Made by a program: the position numbers and the translations under genes. The notes under the pieces are model-generated. The model was not told the origin of the DNA. It searched no databases and worked only from the letters and a program-made list of their open reading frames with translations. Shown here one piece after another: positions 4,794 through 8,730 of a stretch of 11,190 nucleotides of DNA. Source of the DNA: Baffinella frigidus (Eukaryota > Cryptophyceae > Cryptomonadales > Baffinellaceae); the NCBI GenBank assembly GCA_026770585.1, contig MU646317.1, positions 410,065 to 421,254 on the forward strand. Direction: 5' to 3'. Position 1 is the first letter of the stretch; each line of letters opens with the position of its first letter.

Positions 4794-5421
4794 GGAGGCC
4801 TCGGTCGAAGTAATGATCAGCATACGGAGGTGATGATCGCACACTGCCGCGAGAACATCGCCGGCTTTATGGTGCACCCCAACCTCTACTCCCGAATCCC
4901 ACACCCCGATACCTGACACCCGAACGCGAGAACCTCGCCGGCGTCCCACACAGAGGGCTATGAAAGGATTTTTGGCCCAAATCGGGCCAATTTTCCGTTA
5001 CCTTATCCGTAGGACCCCCCCCTATGTCCCTACGGATTGCCTACCATAGGGTCCTAGGCTCAAGGGTTATTCGAAATCCCTTCGAAGTCCGCTGTGTGGT
5101 GGGTTCGCCCGCAACCCGAACCCTACCCGGCTCTCCGTCAGTCAAACCGGGTTCGCCGTAACAAACATTTAGAGCAGGGCCTCCGGTACTAAAAGGCAGC
5201 CCCTACACCCGGCTTCATGGTGCACCCCTTCCCGAAACATAGAGAGACCTTTGTTCCTACCGACATCCGGCCAACTGCCGCCCTATCTTCTGCCAACTGC
5301 CGCCCTATCCTGCCAACTGCCGCCCTATCCTGAAATTGCCACCGGACGTGGACAGGTCCCGAAAGCCGTGGTGTTCGCAGAGATCTCCAAGACATCCACC
5401 GGCAAGGTCCAGAAGTTCAAG
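682..5421 (+). CDS. AMP-forming acyl-CoA synthetase (AAE/AlkK-like), C-terminal part, six exons
   Basis: Enzymes of this family activate a carboxylic acid with ATP to an acyl-adenylate and transfer it to coenzyme A. Exons joined by GT-AG introns are A 682-788, B 1599-1668, C 1990-2076, D 3318-3381, E 4292-4353 and F 5356-5421. Phases agree at every junction and give 152 codons. Visible motifs in order are GEVMMRGNMVMKGYL (exon A), WYHSGDLGVMHPDGYIELKD (B), the hinge and following DRSKDIIISGGENISSIEIE (end of B into C), KPDDKWGEVPCAFIEF (D), and SKTSTGKVQKFK (F), which carries the catalytic A10 lysine. Family members are about 540-560 residues, so roughly the last 155 are here and the N-terminal AMP-binding part should lie upstream. 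The few residues after KFK, usually Leu-Arg and a short tail, were not located. Substrate cannot be read from this fragment. Exon edges are heavily duplicated in the introns, so the real splice pattern may be more complex, or the locus could be a decaying copy. Confidence 0.85.
866..881 (+). other. Exon A donor echo 2 (short)
   Basis: The string gacctaaaagggg followed by gtacgttccgc repeats the 3' end of exon A (DLKG) and its donor at 789 (gtacgtta). The GT is at 882-883. It sits just after a TTTAGGG-like tract at 850-869. Two fewer G residues than the real exon shift the frame, so use of this donor would break the reading frame. The intron start (gtacgttccgcaa) resembles that of the next echo (gtaagttccgcaa), which links the two as tandem units. 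Confidence 0.72.
990..1012 (+). other. Exon A donor echo 3
   Basis: aatttgaaggacctaaaagg matches the end of exon A, in the N-L-K-D-L-K version also found at 1397-1419. It is followed by the donor gtaagttccgc (GT at 1013), the best consensus 5' splice site of the four copies. Upstream homology is lost before codon Asn, so it is a short fragment with no acceptor of its own visible. Confidence 0.75.
1254..1330. repeat. Dispersed repeat with central hairpin, copy 1
   Basis: About 77 bp that matches, in inverted orientation, positions 5468-5542. Shared parts include atcgagggaaaccga, gccttatcc, ggttgacttaagaattca and tttcccttgaaa. In the middle, 1277-1283 (ccacgac) pairs perfectly with 1290-1296 (gtcgtgg) around the loop ggatct. 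The second copy keeps the pairing although several bases differ. Confidence 0.82.
1373..1419 (+). other. Exon A donor echo 4 (longest 3' half)
   Basis: Encodes GYLDKAPANLKDLKG plus two bases, against GYLDNDSANSKDLKG in the full exon A, and ends at the same phase with donor GT at 1420. The frame is intact. No acceptor immediately precedes it: the upstream flank is tggatctgtcg, next to a dispersed repeat ending near 1330. Both peptide versions are plausible for this family, so this could be an older or alternative exon half. Confidence 0.8.
1428..1486 (+). repeat. Degenerate telomere-like TTTAGGG tract
   Basis: Repeats of tttaggg with variants (gtagggtgcagggttcaggg) in the G-rich orientation inside an intron, directly after exon A donor echo 4. 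A similar short tract is at 850-869. The C-rich orientation (ccctaaa) dominates further downstream from 1676 on. These are interstitial and mutated, so they are not a chromosome end. Confidence 0.8.
1669..1989 (+). other. Intron B-C (321 bp) made mostly of CCCTAAA/CCCGAAA repeats
   Basis: Between donor gttacaaac and acceptor ccccaacag, nearly all of the intron is ccctaaa-type repeat (about 1676-1860) grading into cccgaaa/cccgaat repeat (about 1899-1980). Embedded at 1789-1809 is an echo of the end of exon B. The intron may have grown by telomere-like repeat addition or slippage. Confidence 0.75.
1786..1809 (+). other. Exon B donor echo
   Basis: gagctcaaggac then cgctccaag encodes ELKDRSK, the end of exon B, followed by GT at 1810-1811 exactly as in the true exon (GT at 1669). 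The two nucleotide differences (CGC/CGT, TCC/TCT) are synonymous. Only the last seven codons are present. Confidence 0.82.
2175..2209 (+). other. Exon C donor echo
   Basis: gccgcgatcttggccc then tgccgtcaacctcgtcgct repeats the end of exon C (gccgcgatcttcgcgcacccatccgtcaac..., 2038-2076) with a 3-4 base deletion and substitutions. It is followed by gtaactgtcc, matching the real donor gtaactgttg at 2077. The splice site and the first eight intron bases are conserved. Confidence 0.78.
2221..2291. mobile_element. GTAGTAA-family foldback element, copy 1
   Basis: Terminal inverted repeats of 21 bp with two mismatches (gccaatgaaaattaccacac and the complement of tgtagtaattttcgttggc). The core cttttctattactagtatga is shared with the copy at 2661-2732 and, slightly changed, with 4105-4178. 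At 71 bp it is a non-autonomous MITE-like element; no transposase is in the window. Confidence 0.8.
2320..2385. repeat. CCGAAAA/CCGAAACC tandem tract
   Basis: Short tandem repeat of cccgaaaaccggaaaccg type leading into ccaaccctaaccgg just before the acceptor of exon D echo 1. It resembles the cccgaaa tracts in the intron B-C. Confidence 0.8.
2400..2444 (+). pseudogene. Exon D echo 1 (stop-containing)
   Basis: After the acceptor (AG 2398-2399) the sequence reads VVEKQDDK then TAG where the intact exon D has TGG (Trp). The similarity continues weakly as GDDPA against GEVPCA. The copy is then cut by a TATCCCTTAAG foldback element that begins at about 2445. Inclusion would terminate translation. 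Confidence 0.75.
2445..2546. mobile_element. TATCCCTTAAG-family foldback element, copy 1
   Basis: Ends are atcccttaagtgac and gtcacttaagggat, perfect inverted repeats of 14 bp. The interior shares acgccctac.gtaggg and aggacctgcctaggg with the copy at 2751-2855. It sits immediately after exon D echo 1. Confidence 0.8.
2620..2645 (+). other. Exon D echo 2
   Basis: Following tgtgagcag (AG 2618-2619), gtggctgctgtgcccgacga encodes VAAVPDE, which aligns with VVAKPDD of exon D. VAAVPDE is arguably the more typical family sequence at this site. Homology ends after Glu, and a GTAGTAA-family element begins at 2661. Confidence 0.75.
2661..2732. mobile_element. GTAGTAA-family foldback element, copy 2
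   Basis: Begins ggcaacgcgaattaccatgc and ends gtgtagtaatttttgttgcc, with the same internal cagatacttttctattacta core as copy 1. A truncated third copy (core and right end only) lies at 2899-2944 beside exon D echo 3. These three copies each lie next to an exon D echo, so element and exon fragment appear to have been duplicated together. Confidence 0.8.
2751..2855. mobile_element. TATCCCTTAAG-family foldback element, copy 2
   Basis: Ends tatccctcaagtggcgag and ctcgccacttaagggata are inverted repeats with one or two mismatches. A TA at each end (aatcaaTAtccc, gggaTAtgtg) would fit a TA target-site duplication as made by Tc1/mariner-type transposases. It interrupts a unit related to the 23-bp minisatellite: aatcgaattaatcaa before, tatgtgtgagcag after. 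Confidence 0.8.
2867..2898 (+). other. Exon D echo 3
   Basis: After tgtgagcag (AG 2865-2866), the sequence encodes LVANPDEKWGF, close to VVAKPDDKWGE of the intact exon D. Similarity ends at Gly-Phe, where a fragment of the GTAGTAA element begins. The reading frame stays open to that point. Confidence 0.8.
2943..3310. repeat. 23-bp minisatellite, 16 units
   Basis: Sixteen near-identical 23-bp units of the type aatcgaattaatccatatat + gtg fill the space between exon D echo 3 and the acceptor of exon D. A single related unit precedes the acceptor of echo 3 (split by the foldback at 2751). The array therefore seems to be an expansion of sequence that already formed the intron 3' end. The unit is largely palindromic in its middle (aattaatt, catatatg). 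Confidence 0.95.
3399..3561. mobile_element. CCACACAGCGG-family foldback element, copy 1 (163 bp)
   Basis: Starts ccacacatcgggctacgcag and ends gtccgctgtgtgg. The interior (gcccaaatcgggcca, tttccgttaccttatccgt, taccgtagggtcctagg) matches 4946-5099 directly and 6015-6177 in inverted orientation. Length is identical to the 6015 copy. It lies 17 bp inside the intron after exon D. Confidence 0.85.
3659..3711. other. Two mutually exclusive perfect stems
   Basis: gggctgggtttg (3659-3670) pairs perfectly with caaacccagccc (3690-3701). ctaacagtgc (3673-3682), in the loop of that stem, pairs perfectly with gcactgttag (3702-3711). The zero-length linker at 3701/3702 makes simultaneous formation sterically unlikely, so they would be alternatives. 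A direct repeat of ttagtgcaa contributes to the pattern. Confidence 0.8.
3726..3815 (+). repeat. Dispersed direct repeat R, copy 1
   Basis: About 90 bp, from aagagcgctgc through gagacaaaagtcgaga, gtctcaaagcaaaagtggaa to ggatacct, recurs at 8638-8730 with few differences. Near its 3' end ccgtta (3788-3793) pairs with taacgg (3801-3806); the second copy keeps the stem with a paired change. Confidence 0.88.
3868..3967. repeat. (CT)n and (CCCT)n microsatellite block
   Basis: A run of tctctc (about 3868-3897), then six ccct units with slight variation (about 3901-3926), then degenerate tctctccctctc to about 3967. Flanked by acatggcggccgtgttggta (3843-3862) and the similar acatagcggccgcgttggta (3974-3993), a 20-bp motif that recurs elsewhere in the window. 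Confidence 0.93.
4025..4057 (+). other. Exon E echo 1
   Basis: After gctcggcag (AG 4023-4024), gccaagaggtctccgtcgaa encodes QEVSVEVIIA in the same phase as exon E, then diverges (QQHL). The upstream 8-9 bases (ctcggcag) match those before exon E as well, so the acceptor context was copied. The echo runs into a long hairpin element at 4074. Confidence 0.82.
4074..4210. mobile_element. Long near-perfect hairpin (about 53-bp arms)
   Basis: Left arm atctccgcaaaagtattgat... pairs with right arm ...aataaatacttttgcggaga + t, with one mismatch and one extra base over about 53 bp; the loop is about 30 nt. The inner part (4105-4178) is a GTAGTAA-family element (caacgaaatttactacac / gtgtagtaaatttcgttg), and the outer 30-bp arms are absent from the other copies. 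It is either a full-length family member or an element nested in another palindrome. Confidence 0.85.
4483..4524 (+). other. Exon E echo 2 (body)
   Basis: Encodes EVMIAPCRENLAGS, matching EVMIAHCRKNLAGF of exon E from its sixth codon onward. No acceptor is copied. A GT follows (tcag|gttttgcc). The upstream flank, cctgcatacggag, is shared with the copies at 4657 and 4827. Confidence 0.75.
4657..4668 (+). other. Exon E echoes 3 and 4 (short)
   Basis: gaggtgatgatc (EVMI) preceded by cctgcataccgag, the same flank as the 4483 and 4827 copies. Another short piece, tcggtcgaagtaatgatc (SVEVMI), lies at 4801-4818 just after the GACA microsatellite. Both are too short to claim alone; the shared flanks support them. 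Confidence 0.6.
4684..4794. repeat. (GA)n and (GACA)n microsatellite
   Basis: gagaaagagagagagacaga, then a long uninterrupted (GA)n from about 4725 to 4761, then about eight gaca units to 4792. The low-complexity peptide reading frames on both strands here are artefacts of the repeat. Confidence 0.96.
4827..4871 (+). other. Exon E echo 5 (body plus donor)
   Basis: Encodes EVMIAHCRENIAGFM and is followed by donor gtgcaccccaacctctactc, almost identical to the true donor context at 4354 (gtgcaccccaatctctaatc). Frame and phase at the donor agree with exon E, so splicing from here to exon F would be in frame. No acceptor is visible directly upstream. Confidence 0.83.
4924..4945 (+). other. Exon E echo 6 (short)
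   Basis: gcgagaacctcgccggcgt encodes RENLAGV, the central part of exon E, without splice sites. It is cut by the CCACACAGCGG element starting at 4946. Confidence 0.6.
4946..5099. mobile_element. CCACACAGCGG-family foldback element, copy 2 (154 bp)
   Basis: Begins ccacacagagggctatgaaa and ends cgaagtccgctgtgtgg, with the same interior and orientation as copy 1 (gcccaaatcgggcca, ttttccgttaccttatccgt, ctaccatagggtcctagg). Inserted directly against exon E echo 6. Confidence 0.85.
5141..5206 (+). repeat. Repeat U, copy 1
   Basis: gtcaaaccgggttcgccgta...catttagagcagggcctccggtactaaaaggca resembles two further copies at 6344-6426 and 6453-6534. Lies just before the short exon E donor echo. Confidence 0.65.
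5211..5219 (+). other. Exon E echo 7 (donor end only)
   Basis: ggcttcatg followed by gtgcacccc (GT at 5220) is identical to the last nine exon bases and first nine intron bases at the true exon E donor. It is the third copy of this donor (4354, 4872, 5220). Confidence 0.68.
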
Positions 5422-5467
5422 GTACCCTACCACGCCAGGCCACTCGAAACATCCACTTTTGACAGAT

Positions 5468-5542
5468 TTCAAGGGAAATGCCTTGAATTCTTAAGTCAAC
5501 CGCACCAGATCTGGCGCGGATAAGGCTTCGGTTTCCCTCGAT
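5468..5542. repeat. Dispersed repeat with central hairpin, copy 2 (inverted)
   Basis: Reverse complement of 1254-1330 with scattered differences. The central stem ccgcacc (5500-5506)/ggcgcgg (5513-5519) around agatct corresponds to ccacgac/gtcgtgg in copy 1. Its presence right after the exon F donor supports treating 5422 onward as non-coding, although the frame stays open to a TAA at 5521-5523. Confidence 0.82.
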
Positions 5543-5553
5543 CATGCTGGCGT

Positions 5554-5698
5554 GGTAGCTCTGCCTCAGTCAAATTGGTCTCATCATTTGACGAGACCGG
5601 AAGTTGATTTCCCTGTGTTGTAGTGAACAGCGGTCAACTTTTGGCGTGAAACCTGAGAAAATGATGAGGCCACTTTAACTGGGGCAGAGCTAGGTACC
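5554..5698. mobile_element. GGTAGCTCTGCC-family foldback element
   Basis: Left end ggtagctctgcctcagtcaa...ggtctcatcattt and right end aaatgatgaggcc...actggggcagagctaggtacc are inverted repeats over about 38 bp with several mismatches. A lone right end, ctggggcagagctagctacc, occurs at 6434-6453. About 145 bp, non-coding. Confidence 0.8.
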
Positions 5699-5706
5699 TT
5701 CCCTCA

Positions 5707-5894
5707 CCACACAGCGGACGTCGAAGGGATTTCGTGAATAGTCCCCTAGTGGATTTCGTGAATAGTCCCCTGGTGAATTTCGTGAATAGTCCCCTAATGA
5801 ATTTCGTGAATAGTCCCCTAGTGAATTTCGTGAATAGTCCCCTAGTGAATTTCGTGAATAGTCCCCTAGTGAATTTCGTGAATAGTTCCCTAGT
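5707..5894. mobile_element. CCACACAGCGG element, left end with expanded 24-bp minisatellite
   Basis: The left terminus ccacacagcggacgtcgaag is intact, followed from 5727 by seven 24-bp units of the type gaatttcgtgaatagtcccc + tagt. The full-length copy at 6015 carries only one such unit at the same place. No right terminus follows; sequence from 5895 on is unrelated. The minisatellite therefore grew inside the element. Confidence 0.88.
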
Positions 5895-5970
5895 GAATGC
5901 TGGACGGTGACCAGCAAGGTTCTGTAAAGCAACACTTGTGTAGAGTAACACGTGTGTAAAGCAACCAGTT

Positions 5971-6000
5971 GGGAGGGTTGGTTACAGTGAACCTTCCCGG
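5971..6000. other. Small hairpin in repeat-rich spacer
   Basis: gggagggtt pairs with aaccttccc (nine pairs, one G-T) around ggttacagtg. Upstream, tgtgtaaagcaac-like units repeat three times (about 5925-5966). No gene is seen between 5895 and 6014. Confidence 0.55.
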
Positions 6001-6014
6001 TGCATAGATACCCG

Positions 6015-6177
6015 CCACACAGCGGACTTCGAAGGCATTTCGTGAATAGTCCCCTAGTGAATCATCTATAGGCCCTACGCTAGGTAATCCCCTAGGGACA
6101 CAGGGGGATTCCTACGGATAAGGTAACGGAAAGTCGAGCAGATTTGCACGAAAATCCCTTCGCAACCCGCTGTGTGG
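6015..6177. mobile_element. CCACACAGCGG-family foldback element, full copy 3 (163 bp, inverted)
   Basis: Termini are ccacacagcggacttcgaag and cttcgcaacccgctgtgtgg. It is in opposite orientation to copies 1 and 2, with ggataaggtaacggaaa near the right end. It carries one copy of the atttcgtgaatagtccccta unit that is expanded sevenfold in the neighbour at 5727. It has the same length as copy 1, which supports these ends. Confidence 0.88.
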
Positions 6178-6343
6178 ATCCGTGCGTGTGTTTGCACTGC
6201 AGGTACCTCTTCTTTCTTCTTTCTTACTCTCGAGCCTTAAGTTGAGTGATACAACGGTCAATGAGCCTTACGACGGTCCCGCCTCGGCACCGTGGTACGG
6301 CACTCAGTCCGTCAAAAGTGGAGGCCCCACGAAGTTTAAGGTG
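6178..6343. other. Spacer with no supported gene
   Basis: I see no family match. A short phrase, gaagtttaag|gtgcca (6331-6346), resembles the exon F end aagttcaag|gtaccc and might be a donor echo. At nine exon bases it could be chance. Confidence 0.45.
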
Positions 6344-6534
6344 CCATCAAACCGGGCTCCATAAAATACATTTAAAGCAGGAACGCTGGTATAAAAGTGC
6401 AACTAAAATATATTTATGGCGAGCACAGGTGTACTGGGGCAGAGCTAGCTACCATCAAACCGGGCTCCGTAAAAATACATTTATAGCTGGACCTCCAGTA
6501 CAAAAGGGCAACTAAAACACTTTTATGGCGTGCC
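6344..6534 (+). repeat. Repeat U, copies 2 and 3 in tandem
   Basis: ccatcaaaccgggctcc...aaatacattta...agcagg...ctggtataaaagtgcaactaaaa...tttatggcg occurs at 6344-6426 and again at 6453-6534 with about 80 percent identity by eye. The two are separated by the lone GGTAGCTCTGCC-type end at 6434-6453. Copy 1 is at 5141. Confidence 0.8.
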
Positions 6535-7020
6535 CAGATCCAAGGTACCACATAAGGCGGTCCGTGGCCTTGGTTTCAATGCCAGTTTTACGCTCAGTTA
6601 TTTTTCGAGAAACGTACAGGGGTGTTTCGCTCATGAGGAGGCGCACCCCCCCTAGGACCAATAGTACCCTGCGAGCAGGCCTACAGCAGTGCTAGCCAGG
6701 ATATTTTACCTCAAGTCAACTTGGCTGATCCTCGGCAGTAAGTTGCCATTTCGTCTAGATGGACCTGCTCCCAGAGCAGGCATTTGACTTGAGAAACTGA
6801 TTTTCAGGGGCCGTTGACTTAGGCGAAATGTTCTGGCTTGCAGTGTACTGTAGGGTCCTGAGAGGAGGCGTTTCGTTGTGAGCGTTGTAGGGTCTGGGGC
6901 GTGGGGTGCGGAGCGTGGGGTGCGAGGTTTGGTGTTGGGGTTTAGGGGTTCACAATTGTTTTGGTCCTGTTCAGCCTCTATGGGGGCGTAATACATGTTG
7001 GTTAGAAACCAATATGTATT
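6535..7020. other. Intergenic stretch with element relics
   Basis: No gene supported. 6615-6705 is a degenerate left half of the TACAGGGGTACC family (acaggggtgtttcgctcatg, then ccccccctaggacc). ctcaagtcaa (6712-6721) and ttgacttgag (6784-6793) form an inverted pair about 60 bp apart. 6885-6950 is G-rich with ggggtgcgg/ggggtgcga repeats and one ggtttaggggtt phrase. The minus-strand reading frame here shows no recognisable domain. Confidence 0.55.
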
Positions 7021-7026
7021 AATAAA

Positions 7027-7141
7027 GGTCTCTCCCTTGAAATAAACCTATTAATAATAATGTAATAATGATAATAATAACAATAATAATAATAACAACA
7101 ACAACAACAACAATGGTCTCTCCTTTTGAAAACAAACCTCA
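7027..7141. repeat. AAT/AAC microsatellite flanked by direct repeats
   Basis: A taataataa/aataacaacaacaac tract (about 7050-7112) sits between two related segments, ggtctctcccttgaaataaa (7028-7047) and ggtctctccttttgaaaaca (7114-7133). Slippage inside a duplicated segment would explain the layout. The poly-Leu and poly-Tyr peptides on the complementary strand are artefacts. Confidence 0.88.
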
Positions 7142-7189
7142 CGTTGCAGATGCGGGAAATTGCCAAGGAAACTCCGCTGCTCAAGTGAC

Positions 7190-7341
7190 TCCGCTCCATC
7201 CCGAAATAGTTTCGCTCCATCCCGAAATAGATTCCCCGACATAGATTGCCCGTCTGAATCTGGGGTGGCATAGATTGCCCTTCTGCATCTGGGGTGACTC
7301 TCTCAGAGTTCCCCTGACTGATCGGAGTTCCCCAAACTCCG
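7190..7341. repeat. Short tandem duplications and hairpin
   Basis: cgctccatcccgaaatag occurs twice (about 7192 and 7213). catagattgcccttctgcat-type units of about 29 bp occur twice (about 7240 and 7269). cggagtt (7323-7329) and aactccg (7335-7341) form a tight hairpin. No gene is evident. Confidence 0.72.
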
Positions 7342-7545
7342 AGTTTTGGGGAAATAGAGACTGAGACCTTTAGTATTGCCAACACGGCCGCCATGTAGGC
7401 TCCACGACCGATCAGAGGCCCCCGACCTACAGTACGGGGGGTTGCCTCGAACTTAAGCACACGCAAATCAAGCACAGCCCTAGGACCCTACCGTAGGGCT
7501 CAATTAAGCGCACACGGATGTGCGTAATGCCCTAGGACCCTACGG

Positions 7546-7674
7546 TACAGGGGTACCTCGCTCATAAGAAACCGCCCCCCCCCCCCTAAGACTACCGTAG
7601 GACCCTAGGAATAGGCCTACTGTACAGGGGTACGTCTCTCAGAAGCAGCCGCGCCCCCCCTGATAGGCCTACTG
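7546..7674. mobile_element. TACAGGGGTACC-family left ends, two truncated copies
   Basis: tacaggggtacctcgctcat starts at 7546 with a C12-14 run and ends in taggcctactgtacagggg. A second left end with changes (tacgtctctcagaagcag) starts at 7622. Together with the complete copy at 7675 this makes three left ends in a row, consistent with nested insertion or serial duplication. Confidence 0.78.
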
Positions 7675-7798
7675 TACAGGGGTATCTCGCTCATAAGAAA
7701 GAGCCACCCCCCCTAGGACCACCATAGGGCCCTAGGCATAGTCCTACTGTATGGTCCTCTAGGGGGGGGGGGGTTCTTATGAGCGAGGTACCCCTGTA
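7675..7798. mobile_element. TACAGGGGTACC-family foldback element, complete copy 1
   Basis: Left tacaggggtatctcgctcat, right atgagcgaggtacccctgta; the interior has a C-run, taggacc, ggccctaggcatagtcctac, and a G-run. Both ends abut TA. The arms pair almost throughout (about 55 bp each). Confidence 0.87.
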
Positions 7799-8052
7799 GT
7801 CAAACCAGGCTTTCTGGGAAGGGCCTAGATGCGAGAGACCTTTATTACATGTATTACCAACACGGGCGCCATGTTTGCATGTTTGCACCCCCACCGAGGC
7901 TGTTTCAGAGCACATGCAGGGGCGTGACCGGGTCAACAAAAGCCGTTTCTCTCTACAGGGGTTACAGGGGGTACCGGGACATGTACCTCGCTCGCAACGA
8001 GGACCACCGCAGGAGATAAAAATGCCTTCAGTACGCATTCATAGGCCAACGC
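7799..8052. other. Spacer between foldback elements
   Basis: No gene supported. It contains acctttattacatgtattac then caacacgggcgccatgt (about 7838-7873), the reverse complement of the ggcggccgtgttggtagtaa motif seen at 3846, 3977, 7362-7397 and, loosely, 10762. It also holds a TACAGGGG-like fragment at 7965-8000 (ggggttacagggggtaccgg, tacctcgctcgcaa). Confidence 0.5.
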
Positions 8053-8211
8053 ACTGAAAACAGGGTAGTTAATCCTACGGTATTGGCTGTAGTAGGCCGT
8101 AGAGACCTCGGGGGGCTCCTACGAAAAGAAAATGGGCCTAGGCACCCTACGGCGTGCCGTAGTCAATGCCGTAGGTCCTAGGCTTACATGTAACTACCCC
8201 CTGTTTTCAGT
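8053..8211. mobile_element. ACTGAAAACAGGG-family foldback element
   Basis: actgaaaacagggtagtta at the left and taactaccccctgttttcagt at the right are inverted repeats of about 19 bp with a 2-base indel. Inside, tcctacggtattggctgtag and the complement of gtcaatgccgtaggtccta continue the pairing. 159 bp, single copy here, non-coding. Confidence 0.83.
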
Positions 8212-8277
8212 CCGTGGCCCTATCAGCATCGAAACCATGGCCACCATGTGTTACCTTCCGTGAAGGTCTTGTAAGAC

Positions 8278-8402
8278 TACAGGGGTACCTCGCTCATAAG
8301 AAACCGCCCCCCCCCTAGGACCACCCTAGGACCCTAGGCATAGGCCTACTGTAGGGTCCTAGCTAGGGGGAGGCTGTTTCTGATGAGCGAGGTACCCCTG
8401 CA
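8278..8402. mobile_element. TACAGGGGTACC-family foldback element, complete copy 2
   Basis: Left tacaggggtacctcgctcat, right atgagcgaggtacccctgca, with interior ccctaggaccaccctaggac, cctaggcataggcctactgt and agggtcctag. It is the most regular copy and a good reference for the family. The right end reads ctgcag and the left ggggtacct, so an intron-like GT...AG could be drawn across it. Confidence 0.88.
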
Positions 8403-8442
8403 GGACCTAACAGCCCGCGCTGGCATCCTGACATCAACGAAG

Positions 8443-8570
8443 GCCTCTCTCTCTCTCCCTCTCCCTCTCCCTCTCTCTCTCCCTCCCTCCCTCCCTCCCT
8501 CTTTCTCGCTCGCTCTCTCTCTCATCAAGGGGAAATTCTGCTCCTGGTCTCTCTCTCTCTCTCTCCTCTG
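8443..8570. repeat. (CT)n/(CCCT)n microsatellite block
   Basis: ctctctctccctctccctctcc, then ccctccctccctccct, then interrupted (ct)n to about 8570. Similar in make-up to the block at 3868-3967. A second (CT)n run is at 8551-8564. No coding meaning. Confidence 0.93.
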
Positions 8571-8637
8571 TCTCCTCGTCCGTTGTGAGGCAAACACGAA
8601 CGAGCTCGTACAGGAGTGTGTACCGGTACATGTACAT

Positions 8638-8730
8638 AAGAGCGCTGCGCACCGAGACAAAAGTCGAGATTGGGACGTCTCAAAGCAAAAGTGGAACCTC
8701 TGTTAACTTAAGAAGTAACAGTGGATACCT
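8638..8730 (+). repeat. Dispersed direct repeat R, copy 2
   Basis: Matches 3726-3815 from aagagcgctgc to ggatacct. The stem here is ctgtta (8700-8705)/taacag (8716-8721) with a loop three bases longer. Compared with copy 1, C-G has become T-A, so pairing is kept. Confidence 0.88.

Larger units (their letters stand above)
4354..5355 (+). other. Intron E-F (1,002 bp) with exon E fragments
   Basis: Runs from donor atg|gtgcacccc (GT at 4354) to acceptor gtggacag (AG 5354-5355). It contains exon E echoes at 4483, 4657, 4801, 4827, 4924 and 5211, CCCTAAA/CCCGAAA tracts, a GA/GACA microsatellite, a CCACACAGCGG element, a copy of repeat U and a short tandem repeat (20-22 bp, three units, about 5271-5332: ccaactgccgccctatcctg). 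Confidence 0.7.

Noticed and set aside
4548-4949. Minus-strand Ser/Leu-rich 133-codon frame
   Set aside because: Its body is the complement of a (GA)n/(GACA)n microsatellite and exon E echoes.
5634-5951. Minus-strand frame with repeated FTKFTRGL peptide
   Set aside because: Produced by the 24-bp minisatellite, whose length is a multiple of three. No start context or homology supports translation.
6331-6346. Donor echo of exon F (gaagtttaag then gtgcca)
   Set aside because: Nine matching exon bases are too few, and the flanks do not match.
7002-7475. Minus-strand 157-codon frame
   Set aside because: Includes poly-Cys/Tyr/Ile from the AAT/AAC microsatellite and short tandem repeats; no family resemblance.
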